NCBI GenBank assembly: GCA_009377695.1
Contig: WHTP01000029.1
Span: 1 to 48,098, forward strand
DNA from: Hyphomicrobiales bacterium
GTDB lineage: Bacteria > Pseudomonadota > Alphaproteobacteria > Rhizobiales > Xanthobacteraceae
DNA: 48,098 bases
Direction of reading: 5' to 3'
Each line of letters opens with the position of its first letter. The first letter of the stretch is position 1. The notes below the pieces were generated by a model. The model ran no database searches. It saw only the letters and a program-made list of their open reading frames with translations, and was not told where the DNA came from. Position numbers and translations under genes: made by a program. Below, one piece after another: positions 34,396-42,756 of the stretch.

Positions 34396-35592
34396 TCAGC
34401 GACGGTTCTTTGCCTGGCTCCATTTGACGAACTCTTGGAATAGACGCTCGCGATCCACGGACGTCATGTCGGTGATTTTGCCGGGCGTCGCGGGCCTCGC
34501 CGCAAGAAAGCGATCGAAGTCCTGCTGCGAGCCAACGGCGGCCTGTTGTTGCGCGCGATTTCTGGCGAGCCATTCTTCGGCGGCATCGAAGCGGTGCCAG
34601 CCTGGAATATTCGCGGCGAGATTGACTTCCCGCCACTTGGGGTGACGCGGAGGTTTCTGGAACTCGCTGAACTGCGAGAAGAAGGCGTCGACGAACTGTG
34701 AGACCCGCCGGTGCCGATCAGTGTTTTTTGGCCAATTATAAGCGACGATCATCGAGCCGTAGGCGATGGTGTCGATGCTTTGGCCCTTGGGGATCAGGTT
34801 CGGATAGGTCTCGTGCGAGATCGTCGTGGGATAGTAATCCTCGTGAAACTCCGTCGAATACGGTACCGGGATCAGGCGGAAGCCGTCAGCGGGCCGCAGG
34901 CGTGCGATTGCCGGCGAGGGCATCGCGTTTGACAGAATGGTGCCCGCCATCTCGCCACGCTTCATTGCTTCATGGGCATCGCCTTGCCCGGTATTGACCT
35001 CCTTGACCTCGATATTGAGGCGCTTGAAAACCTCGCGCGCGGATTGCTGCGTGGCGCTGCCTGCGTCGCTGAAATTCACAGTCTTGCCGCGCAACTGCTC
35101 GAGCGACGTGATGCCGGAATCGGCACGGACCAGGACGTGCATTTCCTGATTGAAAAGCTTGGTAATGTAGACGATCTTATCGTCAATGTTTCCGAGTTCG
35201 CCGGTGCGCCGGAACCTGGTCAGCACGGGTGTCACGGTGATCCCGAGGTCGATGCCCTTGAGATAACGGACGTCGCGAACATTCTGTGTGCCGCCGCGGC
35301 CGATCACCGGCAGGACGCGGAAATCGTTACCGCGGTCGAGTACGGCCGAGAGATCGTAGGCGATCGTCAGCCAGGCGGCGTTGATATTCCCCGATACGAT
35401 CGCGATCGTATTGCTATTGATGCGCTCGCCCAGAGTGCCAAGGCTAGGCTTGTTAGGGAGTGGAGCCAACCCCGGACGCACGCGTTGCTGCGCATCGGAA
35501 GGCGAGATGGAAACGGCTACGGAAAGCACTACCGCGGCCAATACGCAAAACAAGTTAGATGGCCATTTCGGCCGCCGCAGACACCCCATCAT
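34396..35592 (-). CDS. TAXI family TRAP-type solute-binding protein
   Basis: A 398-residue exported protein of the TAXI group of TRAP transporter periplasmic receptors. The signal peptide is near 7-34. The binding domain shows NTIAIVSGNINAAWLTIAYD, LGITVTPVLTRF, LFNQEMHVLVRADSGITSLE, LRGKTVNFSDAGSATQQSAR and GTILSNAMPSPAI, all typical of TAXI proteins. The start could be any of GTG 35595, ATG 35592 or ATG 35589. TAXI receptors normally work with a fused DctQM permease; none is in the window. Instead a membrane-anchored Sel1-like protein follows, so it may have another partner. The ligand is unknown. Confidence 0.82.
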   Translation of the reverse strand: MMGCLRRPKWPSNLFCVLAAVVLSVAVSISPSDAQQRVRPGLAPLPNKPSLGTLGERINSNTIAIVSGNINAAWLTIAYDLSAVLDRGNDFRVLPVIGRGGTQNVRDVRYLKGIDLGITVTPVLTRFRRTGELGNIDDKIVYITKLFNQEMHVLVRADSGITSLEQLRGKTVNFSDAGSATQQSAREVFKRLNIEVKEVNTGQGDAHEAMKRGEMAGTILSNAMPSPAIARLRPADGFRLIPVPYSTEFHEDYYPTTISHETYPNLIPKGQSIDTIAYGSMIVAYNWPKNTDRHRRVSQFVDAFFSQFSEFQKPPRHPKWREVNLAANIPGWHRFDAAEEWLARNRAQQQAAVGSQQDFDRFLAARPATPGKITDMTSVDRERLFQEFVKWSQAKNRR

Positions 35593-36151
35593 CACCCCCG
35601 AATGCGGCGGGTCTACTCAACGCAACACACATACGCGCGCAGGCAGACCCGACAGGTCTTACGCTCAAACGCTTACTATCCTAGGCTTTACGTCTTACGC
35701 TACGCCTGTCCGCTGAGTTTGCCCCCACCACGTTGAACTCGCGGCGTGTCTTGCGAACGAGCTAAAGCTTTCTCAGGAATCTTGGCTGCCGTGTGATCTG
35801 ACTTTGATCATTGTTAGGCTGGCTGTATCGACGATAAATCTTCTCTCTAAGGAACAATTCGCCCGATGAGGCTGAGAGTTGGGCCGTCTCGTTGAGATAC
35901 GACTTACAGATCGTCGTCACTACCTTGGTAGTGTCTTGCCCAAATTTGAACGGAGTCAGACGATTAGCAACACATTTCCCGGGGGATCGTTCCGTCACAG
36001 ACACGAATTTGTATTGACTATGTCGTCGATCCGACATCGCCACGGAAAGAGGGAGCGGCCGATGCGACTCGACCGTTGCCAAGGCTGAAAAGGGCGACGT
36101 TGCAGGCCGAAAACCGGCGGTATATGTGACTGCACGATTGATGGCGGACGG

Positions 36152-36214
36152 CTAGTGTGGCTTTGGTTCAGAGGGCGCTGCGAAATGGTACGAACTTCGG
36201 AATCGGGACACTAG
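36152..36214. repeat. CTAGTGT palindromic element, copy 2 (chimera of two subfamilies)
   Basis: The left arm CTAGTGTGGCTTTGGTTCAG matches copy 3 at 41051. The right arm, GAACTTCGGAATCGGGACAC then TAG, is the inverted left arm of the element at 43677-43749. Ends are CTAGTGT and ACACTAG. Confidence 0.75.
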
Positions 36215-36254
36215 CCCACCATATCAATACGGCTAGCCCGCCATATCAATAAAG
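36211..36254 (+). repeat. 22-bp tandem duplication upstream of thrS
   Basis: CTAGCCCACCATATCAATAC followed by GG (36211-36232) is repeated as CTAGCCCGCCATATCAATAA followed by AG (36233-36254), 19 of 22 identical. It starts within the end of the palindromic element and ends 49 bp before the thrS start. Confidence 0.75.
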
Positions 36255-36302
36255 CGCTTACCTGCAACCGTAGGCAGCGAGTGAGCAACAGGAGTTTGAA
36301 GG

Positions 36303-38270
36303 ATGGTCGCGCTGACCTTTCCCGACGGCGCGCGTCGGGAATACCAAGACGGCATCTCCGGTCTCGACATCGCCAAAGGCATCTCCCCGTCGCTCGCCAA
36401 GCGCACGGTCGCCATGGCCATCGACGGCGATGTCCGTGATCTGTCGGAGGAAATCCGTTCCGGTGGCAAGATTGAATTCCTCAACCGCGAGGATCCGCGG
36501 GCGCTCGAGCTGATCCGGCACGACTGCGCCCATGTCCTGGCGGAAGCGGTACAGGCCTTGTGGCCGGGCACCCAAGTGACCATCGGTCCGGTGATCGACA
36601 ACGGCTTCTATTACGACTTCTTCCGCAATGAGCCGTTCACACTCGACGATCTGCCGGTGATCGAGAAGAAGATGCGCGAGATCATCGCGCGCGATAAGCC
36701 GTTCACGTGTGAGGTATGGTCGCGCGACGAGGCCAAGCGCGTCTTCCGCGACAAGGGTGAGCTGTTCAAGGTCGAGCTTGTCGATGCGATCCCGGCCGAC
36801 CAGCAGATCAAGATCTACAAGCAGGGCGACTGGTTCGATCTCTGCCGCGGCCCGCACATGACCTCGACCGGCAAGGTCGGCAATGCCTTCAAGCTGATGA
36901 AGGTCGCGGGCGCCTATTGGCGAGGCGATTCAAATCGCGAGATGCTGTCGCGCATCTATGGCACCGCGTTCGCCAAGCAGGAGGACCTCGACGCCTATCT
37001 CAAGCAGATGGAGGAGGCGGAGAAGCGCGACCACCGCAAACTCGGCCGTGAGATGGACCTGTTTCATTTCCAGGAGGAGGGGCCGGGGGTCGTGTTCTGG
37101 CACGCCAAGGGCTGGACGATATTCCAGGAACTGATCGCCTACATGCGCCGGCGGCTGAAGGGCACCTACCAGGAGGTCAACGCGCCGCAACTGCTCGACA
37201 AGTCACTGTGGGAGACGTCAGGTCATTGGGGCTGGTTCCGTGAGAACATGTTCATGGCTCGCTCGGCCGGTGAGGCGACCGATGACGACCGAGTGTTCGC
37301 GATCAAGCCGATGAACTGCCCGGGCCACATCCAGATATTTAAGCATGGCCTGAAGTCCTACCGTGAACTGCCGATGCGTCTCGCCGAATTCGGCCTGGTG
37401 CATCGCTACGAACCGTCTGGGGCGTTGCACGGGTTGATGCGAGTGCGCGGCTTCACTCAGGACGACGCGCATGTGTTCTGCACTGATGAGCAGATGGCGT
37501 CGGAGTGCTTGCGTATCAACGATCTCATCCTGTCGACCTATGCCGATTTCGGCTTCGAGGAGGTCGTCGTGAAGCTTTCCACGCGGCCGGACAAGCGTGT
37601 CGGCACCGACGCCATGTGGGACCGCGCCGAGGCGATCATGACCAAGGTCTTGGGCGACATCTCGACGCGCTCGGGCGGCCGCATCAAGACTGGAATCAAC
37701 CCGGGTGAGGGCGCGTTCTACGGGCCGAAGTTCGAATACATCCTGCGCGACGCCATCGGTCGTGACTGGCAATGCGGCACAACGCAGGTCGACTTCAACC
37801 TTCCGGAGCGGTTCGGCGCGTTCTACATCGACCACGACGGCTCCAAGCAGCCGCCCGTGATGATCCATCGCGCCATCTGCGGGTCGATGGAACGCTTCCT
37901 GGGCGTCCTGATCGAGCACTTTGCCGGGCATTTCCCGCTGTGGCTGAGCCCGGTGCAGGCAGTCGTCGCGACGATCACGTCGGACGCGGACGAGTATGCC
38001 AAGGAGATGACGGCGGCTGCACTGCGTGCCGGGCTCCGGGTGGAAAGCGACCTGCGCAACGAGAAGATCAACTATAAGGTGCGCGAGCACTCGCATGCCA
38101 AGGTGCCGGTCCTGCTGGTCGTCGGCCGCAAGGAGGCGGCTGAACGGACGGTGTCGATCCGGCGCCTCGGCAAGGAGGGCCAGCAGGTCATGCCGCTCGA
38201 GGCGGCGCTCGCGATGCTTGCCGACGAAGCGGTCCCGCCGGACGTGCGACGCCTGCGGCAGGCGGCATAG
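36303..38270 (+). CDS. thrS: Threonyl-tRNA synthetase
   Basis: A 655-residue class II synthetase, cytoplasmic, that charges tRNA-Thr. The TGS domain (1-60) is followed by the editing domain (about 65-225, with [20 protein letters not shown] and [15 protein letters not shown]). The catalytic core contains [20 protein letters not shown], the Zn site region [40 protein letters not shown] (motif 2) and [20 protein letters not shown] (motif 3). The anticodon-binding domain (about 550-655) is complete. The length is normal. ATG 36303 follows CAGGAG and GAAGG. The gene appears to be a single transcription unit; there is nothing unusual in the coding part. Confidence 0.97.
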   Translation: MVALTFPDGARREYQDGISGLDIAKGISPSLAKRTVAMAIDGDVRDLSEEIRSGGKIEFLNREDPRALELIRHDCAHVLAEAVQALWPGTQVTIGPVIDNGFYYDFFRNEPFTLDDLPVIEKKMREIIARDKPFTCEVWSRDEAKRVFRDKGELFKVELVDAIPADQQIKIYKQGDWFDLCRGPHMTSTGKVGNAFKLMKVAGAYWRGDSNREMLSRIYGTAFAKQEDLDAYLKQMEEAEKRDHRKLGREMDLFHFQEEGPGVVFWHAKGWTIFQELIAYMRRRLKGTYQEVNAPQLLDKSLWETSGHWGWFRENMFMARSAGEATDDDRVFAIKPMNCPGHIQIFKHGLKSYRELPMRLAEFGLVHRYEPSGALHGLMRVRGFTQDDAHVFCTDEQMASECLRINDLILSTYADFGFEEVVVKLSTRPDKRVGTDAMWDRAEAIMTKVLGDISTRSGGRIKTGINPGEGAFYGPKFEYILRDAIGRDWQCGTTQVDFNLPERFGAFYIDHDGSKQPPVMIHRAICGSMERFLGVLIEHFAGHFPLWLSPVQAVVATITSDADEYAKEMTAAALRAGLRVESDLRNEKINYKVREHSHAKVPVLLVVGRKEAAERTVSIRRLGKEGQQVMPLEAALAMLADEAVPPDVRRLRQAA

Positions 38271-38417
38271 CCGACAGTGCGCTGCGTGACACCTGGCCCG
38301 GCGGCTGCTGATGGCCCGTCATGAACCGTTTCTCTTCAAAGAGGGCGCCGTGGACGCTTGCCGGCGGTACGCGCGTGTATCATCGCAGAGCGATTCCATC
38401 GGTGACGTGAGGCGTGC

Positions 38418-38733
38418 ATGCCCGGCTGGTTCATGGCAATCATGCTCAAGGAGGAGCGTTTCGTCACGCCGTTCGTGCAGACGCGAATATCGCCGTCGTG
38501 CGTCGCTTCGAGTCGCCGAGACCGGCGGCGCCATGACCCTGTTTGGCGCGACGTACCCGGGCATTCCGGTGTCGACCATGCGCACGCTCGCCGGCTCGAT
38601 CATCGGCGTCGGAATGACGCGCAAGATTTCGGCAGTGTATTGGAACGTTGCGACCAGCATCGTGTTGGCATGGGCTATCATCCTGCCGGCGACGGCGTTG
38701 ATCGGCGCGATCTTCTACTGGTTGTCGGGATGA
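38418..38733 (+). pseudogene. Deletion product of a DUF47-pit phosphate transport operon
   Basis: From ATG 38418 one frame reads MPGWFMAIMLKEERFVTPFV, like the first 20 residues of DUF47/PhoU-like pit accessory proteins (x-W-F-x-x-M-x-P-K-E-E-R-F-F). It then degenerates. From about 38500 another frame reads RVAETGGAMTLFGATYPGIP, VSTMRTLAGSIIGVGMTRKI and YWNVATSIVLAWAIILPATA, the last 75 residues of a PiT-family inorganic phosphate permease (PF01384), stopping at 38733. A normal permease has 330 or more residues. DUF47 and pit normally lie in this order, so one internal deletion explains the join. The pit part is well supported, the DUF47 part less so. Confidence 0.65.
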
Positions 38734-38737
38734 CGCC

Positions 38738-39175
38738 ATGAGCATTGGGAAGATGCTCAATTTTCAATATGCGGCCCTGCCGTATCGGAAGCTTTCGGGT
38801 ACCGCTCTTGAGGTCATGCTGATTACATCACGCGACACCGGCCGCTGGGTCATTCCAAAGGGCTGGCCGGTGGTGGGAGAGGCAGCATGGGATTCCGCTG
38901 CACGGGAAGCGCGCGAGGAGGCGGGCCTGGTCGGACGTACCGGCAGGCGAGCAGTCGGCCGCTATCACTACGAGAAGCTCCTCGAAAACGGGTCGTCAAT
39001 CTGGTGCATGGTTGAGGTGTTCGCTCTAGAAGTCGAGCAGCAGCTGGCATCGTGGCCGGAGCGGGACCAGCGCCTGACCCGCTGGTTTGTGCTGCAGGAG
39101 GCTGCCGACGCTGTGGACGAGCCAGAATTGGGATCCGTCATTCGAGACCTGCCAAACCACATTGCGCCCGAATAG
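38738..39175 (+). CDS. Nudix hydrolase
   Basis: A 145-residue Nudix enzyme. The Nudix box is complete: Gly 42, Glu 48, Arg 56-Glu 57, Glu 60-Glu 61 and Gly 63-Leu 64 in GWPVVGEAAWDSAAREAREE. KGWPxxGE with a preceding WVIPKG resembles the diphosphoinositol-polyphosphate/diadenosine-polyphosphate hydrolase (DIPP/Aps) subgroup. It hydrolyses nucleoside diphosphate-linked compounds in the cytoplasm; the exact substrate is unknown. It starts 5 bp after the pit remnant stop, so it was probably the third gene of that operon. An intact Na/Pi cotransporter gene lies downstream. Confidence 0.87.
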   Translation: MSIGKMLNFQYAALPYRKLSGTALEVMLITSRDTGRWVIPKGWPVVGEAAWDSAAREAREEAGLVGRTGRRAVGRYHYEKLLENGSSIWCMVEVFALEVEQQLASWPERDQRLTRWFVLQEAADAVDEPELGSVIRDLPNHIAPE

Positions 39176-39199
39176 GCCGCAACACCGGGGCGCCGCATT

Positions 39200-39340
39200 T
39201 TGGCCGCGACTCCTCTCGAAGGCATCGCGGGCCCGCGCATCCGCGACATGGACGTTGACTATGTGCTGCCGGTAGACGAGCGGCTGCTTTCCTCGTTCAC
39301 TTCCATTGGCACCAGTTTTCTGCGGCTGTACGGTAGCTGA
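39200..39340 (+). CDS. Possible short ORF or gene remnant before the Na/Pi cotransporter
   Basis: In the same frame as the Nudix gene, after its TAG, a run of 54 codons stays open to TGA 39338-39340, directly before ATG 39341. The translation ends RIRDMDVDYVLPVDERLLSS then FTSIGTSFLRLYGS, which looks like protein rather than noise. Only a TTG at 39200 could initiate within it. It may be the tail of a deleted gene or a small leader peptide coupled to the transporter. I do not recognise it. Confidence 0.3.
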   Translation: MAATPLEGIAGPRIRDMDVDYVLPVDERLLSSFTSIGTSFLRLYGS

Positions 39341-41038
39341 ATGGCCACGATTGTACTCCTCGACTTGATGGGTGGCGTCGCTTTGCTCCTCTGGGGCCTG
39401 CATATGGTCCAGAGCGGAATCTCGCGCGCCTTTGGTTCCGACCTGCGCCGGCTGTTGGCGGAAGGGCTGCGCAACCGCTTCTCGGCGTTTGGTGCCGGCC
39501 TCGGACTGACGACACTCTTGCAAAGCAGCACCGCGACGGGGCTGATGACGGCCTCGTTCGCAGCACAGGGTACGCTGCCGCTCGTTCCGGCATTGGCGAT
39601 CATGCTGGGGGCGAATGTGGGGACGACGCTGATCGTCCAGGTCTTGGCTTTCAATATGACGGCGGCGGCGCCCGCTCTGTTTATTCTTGGCCTGCTGGCC
39701 TTCCGCTTCGGACCTCGTGGCAGCATCAAGAATATCGGCAGGGTCATGATCGGCCTTGGGCTGATGCTGCTTGCCCTGCATATCCTGATGACGAGTCTCG
39801 CCCCGGCGGAGGACGCGCCCGTTGTGCGCACCTTGCTTGGCGCGATCACCGGCGATCCGGTCTTGTGCATCATCATCGCGGCTGCGCTGACCTGGGCGGC
39901 GCATTCGAGCGTCGCGATCGTTCTGCTGATCATGTCGCTCGCCTATTCCAACTTCATTACATCCATGGCCGCATTCGCTTTGGTCCTGGGCGCAAACCTA
40001 GGGAGTGCGATCAACCCGGTGTTCGAAGGCGGGCGCCGCGATGATCCGGCGAGCTATCGCTTGCCTGTCGGCAATCTACTCAATCGACTGATTGGCGTCG
40101 TGATAGTCGTCCCCTTTCTGCCGGCGCTGGACGAGGTGCTGCGGCCGCTTCAGCCAGATCTCGGGAAGCTCACCGCCCAGTTTCACATTGCATTCAATGT
40201 CGCCCTGGCGATCGTCTTTATGGCCTTGCTCGATCCGTTGGCTTGGTTTCTGACCAGGCTCTTTCCATCGCAGCCGAAAGCCGACAATCAATCGGCGCCG
40301 CGCTATCTCGATGAGAGCGCGCTCGAAACGCCGTCGCTCGCACTCATGGATGCTGCGCGCGAAACATTACGCATGGGCGATTTCATCGAGAATATGCTGC
40401 GGAACGTGATGCTCGCGTTGATGACCGGCAATCGAGCGCTCGTCAACACCGTCTCGCGCACGGACAACATCGTCGACAATCTCAACGAGTGCATCAAGCT
40501 CTATGTCACCAAGCTGACCCGGGAAAGCCTCGACGACCGCGACGGAAAGCGGGCGATGGAGGTCATCTCCTTCGCGATCAATCTTGAACACATTGGCGAC
40601 ATTATCGACAAGAACTTATGCGAGCTTGCGGCCAAGAAGATCAAGCGGAGAATTGAGTTCTCGCCTGACGGGGCCGCCGAATTGGAAGCGTTTCACAAGC
40701 GCATTGTCGACAGTCTCCGATTGGGATTCAGTGTGTTCATGTCCGGTGATGCCGCCGACGCGCACAAACTGATCGCCCAGAAGGCCGAGATCCGCAACGC
40801 CGAGCTCGCCGCCGCGGAACGTCATTTCGAACGATTGCGTGAAGGCCGGTCTCAATCAATCGAGACGACGTCCCTGCACCTGGATGTGCTGCGGGATTTG
40901 AAGCGCATTCACTCGCATATTTGCTCGGTCGCCTATCCGGTGTTGGAATCGGCGGGAGAAACTGAAGCGTTTGTTCAACTTGACGAAAGCGATCCCATCA
41001 CCTTGTCACCGGCGAGCTTGAAGACGAATAGTCAATAG
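39341..41038 (+). CDS. Na/Pi cotransporter family protein with PhoU-like domain
   Basis: A 565-residue membrane protein of the NptA/YjbB type. The N-terminal half has two inverted Na_Pi_cotrans repeats, each with its signature: QSSTATG at 61-67 and HSSVA at 188-192. It has about eight membrane helices up to residue 310. The C-terminal 230 residues form a cytoplasmic PhoU-like helical domain (TPSLALMDAARETLRMGDFI, then INLEHIGDIIDKNLCELAAK). The family moves inorganic phosphate with sodium; bacterial members mostly export or balance Pi. It lies next to a dead pit locus, so it may be the remaining phosphate carrier here. ATG 39341 follows a TGA directly. Confidence 0.9.
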   Translation: MATIVLLDLMGGVALLLWGLHMVQSGISRAFGSDLRRLLAEGLRNRFSAFGAGLGLTTLLQSSTATGLMTASFAAQGTLPLVPALAIMLGANVGTTLIVQVLAFNMTAAAPALFILGLLAFRFGPRGSIKNIGRVMIGLGLMLLALHILMTSLAPAEDAPVVRTLLGAITGDPVLCIIIAAALTWAAHSSVAIVLLIMSLAYSNFITSMAAFALVLGANLGSAINPVFEGGRRDDPASYRLPVGNLLNRLIGVVIVVPFLPALDEVLRPLQPDLGKLTAQFHIAFNVALAIVFMALLDPLAWFLTRLFPSQPKADNQSAPRYLDESALETPSLALMDAARETLRMGDFIENMLRNVMLALMTGNRALVNTVSRTDNIVDNLNECIKLYVTKLTRESLDDRDGKRAMEVISFAINLEHIGDIIDKNLCELAAKKIKRRIEFSPDGAAELEAFHKRIVDSLRLGFSVFMSGDAADAHKLIAQKAEIRNAELAAAERHFERLREGRSQSIETTSLHLDVLRDLKRIHSHICSVAYPVLESAGETEAFVQLDESDPITLSPASLKTNSQ

Positions 41039-41050
41039 CAGCCGCCAATT

Positions 41051-41128
41051 CTAGTGTGGCTTTGGTTCAGAAATCCGCATGTCGGACTCGCCGCGAGAAT
41101 GATGCAGACTTCTGAACCGCCACACTAG
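41051..41128. repeat. CTAGTGT palindromic element, copy 3
   Basis: Seventy-eight bases from CTAGTGTGGCTTTGGTTCAG to TCTGAACCGCCACACTAG. It is the inverted form of copy 4. Its right CTAG supplies the stop codon of the minus-strand gene ending at 41125. Confidence 0.85.
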
Positions 41129-41385
41129 CAGCGCTTGGCGCGTTTGTTGCGGGACTTGCCTTTTGCCGATTTTCGCGGCTCACAATCCCAGCGAAAGAGC
41201 GGCCGCTGTTGTGTGCTCGGCTGCGTAAAGCGGTCAACGGGCGATTCCTGAAATTGCTGCCGCGCGCGTCCGGGCAGTTCGCTCGAGGGGATGTTTGGCG
41301 CGGCATCGGCGCCGGTCGCCATCACGGCCAGTAGGGATGCCAAGGCGATCTGGCGAAACATCTTGATCGTATTCGACTTGATCAT
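41125..41385 (-). CDS. Small exported basic protein
   Basis: An 86-residue protein with a signal peptide (MFRQIALASLLAVMATGADA within 9-28) and a mature part with Gln- and Arg-rich segments, ending SAKGKSRNKRAKRC. One cysteine lies in FRWDCEP and one at the very C-terminus, which may pair. Its ATG overlaps the stop of the APC permease gene as ATGA (41382-41385), so it is translationally coupled. Its stop TAG lies in the end of palindromic element copy 3, so the insertion may have set the C-terminus. The family and function are unknown. Confidence 0.6.
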   Translation of the reverse strand: MIKSNTIKMFRQIALASLLAVMATGADAAPNIPSSELPGRARQQFQESPVDRFTQPSTQQRPLFRWDCEPRKSAKGKSRNKRAKRC

Positions 41386-42716
41386 GGTCGTTTCGTGGTT
41401 TTCCGCGGCATGGCGAGCCATACCACCGGCACGCCTATCAGCAGCACCGCCACGCCCAGCAGGGCGCCGCGTCCAGTATAGACCAAACTGGCATACAGCA
41501 GATAAACGCACGTCAGGCAGAACAGTGCCGGGGTGAAGGGGTAGAACGGTGCCCGGAACGGCTGCTCCTGGTCCGGCTCGCGGCGGTGCAGGATGAAATA
41601 TGAGATGCCAACCAGCAGCAGGAACAGCCAGAACACCGGTGCCGTATAGGCCACCATCGCCTGAAATCCGTCGCGGGTCATGGCGCCGAAGACAATGAGA
41701 GCCATCGCGACCGCGCCTTGCGCGGCGAACGCCACAGTCGGGTTGCCATCACGCGATGCATCGAGCCGCAGCCGTTTCAGCAGCGGCAGGTCGTTGCCGA
41801 CCGCGCGATAGAGGCGTGCGCCCGTGAAGATCGTCCCATTGAGCGCGCTGAGCGCGGCGCAGCTAATGACGAGTGCGAGCGCAATCCCCCCATGCGGGCC
41901 GGCGACCTTGCGTAGGGCGTCGGCGCCGACCGCGCCGCTCTTGCGGGTGCCGTCAAGGCCGAGAACGTTGAGATAGGCGAGGTTCATCAGCACGTAGATC
42001 ATCGTGATGACGACGGTCGCGATGACGAGCACCCGCACCATGTTGCGCCGCACGTCCTTAAGGTCGCCCGAAAGGTAGGCGATCTCGCTCCAGCCGCCAT
42101 AGGTGAGCAGCACGAAGACGAGCGCAAACCCGATGGCGGCGGTCGCGGGATCCGATGGCGCGGTCGCGATGCGTGGGGGCGCGAGGCAAAGCCCTGCGAC
42201 GAGCACCGCCACGACGGCGGTGAGTGTCAGGCTGGTCAGCGCAAGCTGGAAGCCCTTGCCGAGCGGCGAGCCGAGCAGGTTGACCAGCGTCAGGATCGAG
42301 AGCGCGAGCGCGGCATGAATGGCCGTGCCATGGGGCCCGAGCGGGACAAGCTGCTGCGCGTAATCGCCGAACACAAACGCGACCGCGGCGATAATGCCGG
42401 TTTGCAGCACGGTGACCCGCGCCCAGGCGAACAATAGGCCGACCGGACGGCCGAAAGCGCGTGACAGAAAATGATACTCGCCGCCGCCGGAAGGATAGCT
42501 GGAGCCCAATTCCGCATAGACCAGCGCGCCGACGAGCGTGATCAGCCCGCCCACGACCCAGAGTGAGATGAACGCCGCCTCGCTGGTGACGCTCTGCGCG
42601 ACAAGCTGCGGGCTCTTGAAGATGCCGATGCCGACGACGATGCCAACGATGAAAGCGACACCTTGGAGCACCGACATGCGCCCGTGCGGCGGCTCCCGCC
42701 CGTCATGGTCGGGCAT
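41382..42716 (-). CDS. APC superfamily amino acid permease
   Basis: A 444-residue inner-membrane permease of the APC (amino acid-polyamine-organocation) superfamily. About twelve hydrophobic helices are visible; helix 1 has GVAFIVGIVVGIGIFKSPQL, the family's G-x-G-I-F motif. SYPSGGGEYHFLSRAFG follows helix 2, FVLLTYGGWSEIAYLSGDLK contains the helix 6 motif, and NGTIFTGARLYRAVGNDLPL follows helix 8. The substrate is not predictable beyond an amino acid or related compound. ATG 42716 is preferred to an upstream in-frame start that overlaps the methyltransferase gene. The methyltransferase gene ends 40 bp before it and a small exported protein follows by ATGA overlap, giving a three-gene operon. 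Confidence 0.9.
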   Translation of the reverse strand: MPDHDGREPPHGRMSVLQGVAFIVGIVVGIGIFKSPQLVAQSVTSEAAFISLWVVGGLITLVGALVYAELGSSYPSGGGEYHFLSRAFGRPVGLLFAWARVTVLQTGIIAAVAFVFGDYAQQLVPLGPHGTAIHAALALSILTLVNLLGSPLGKGFQLALTSLTLTAVVAVLVAGLCLAPPRIATAPSDPATAAIGFALVFVLLTYGGWSEIAYLSGDLKDVRRNMVRVLVIATVVITMIYVLMNLAYLNVLGLDGTRKSGAVGADALRKVAGPHGGIALALVISCAALSALNGTIFTGARLYRAVGNDLPLLKRLRLDASRDGNPTVAFAAQGAVAMALIVFGAMTRDGFQAMVAYTAPVFWLFLLLVGISYFILHRREPDQEQPFRAPFYPFTPALFCLTCVYLLYASLVYTGRGALLGVAVLLIGVPVVWLAMPRKTTKRP

Positions 42717-42756
42717 GGCACACTCGAATGGCTTGAAGGTGTGCCATACGCGAGCG

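Larger units (their letters stand above)
35593..36302. other. Long intergenic region upstream of thrS, AT-richer
   Basis: About 700 bp with lower GC than its surroundings (roughly 35600-36050). A 106-codon frame on the minus strand (35762-36082) has no recognisable features. The right part holds a chimeric palindromic repeat (36152-36214) and a 22-bp tandem duplication (36211-36254). The thrS promoter should lie here; a regulatory leader is possible but I could not fold one with confidence. Confidence 0.5.

Noticed and set aside
35762-36082. A 106-codon minus-strand frame in the thrS upstream region
   Set aside because: No signal, domain or ribosome site; it is open mainly because the region is long and AT-richer. 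I cannot exclude a lineage-specific gene.
39026-39904. Minus-strand frames of 224-292 codons opposite the Nudix and Na/Pi genes
   Set aside because: The plus-strand genes carry full family signatures; the antisense products are Arg/Gln-rich noise.
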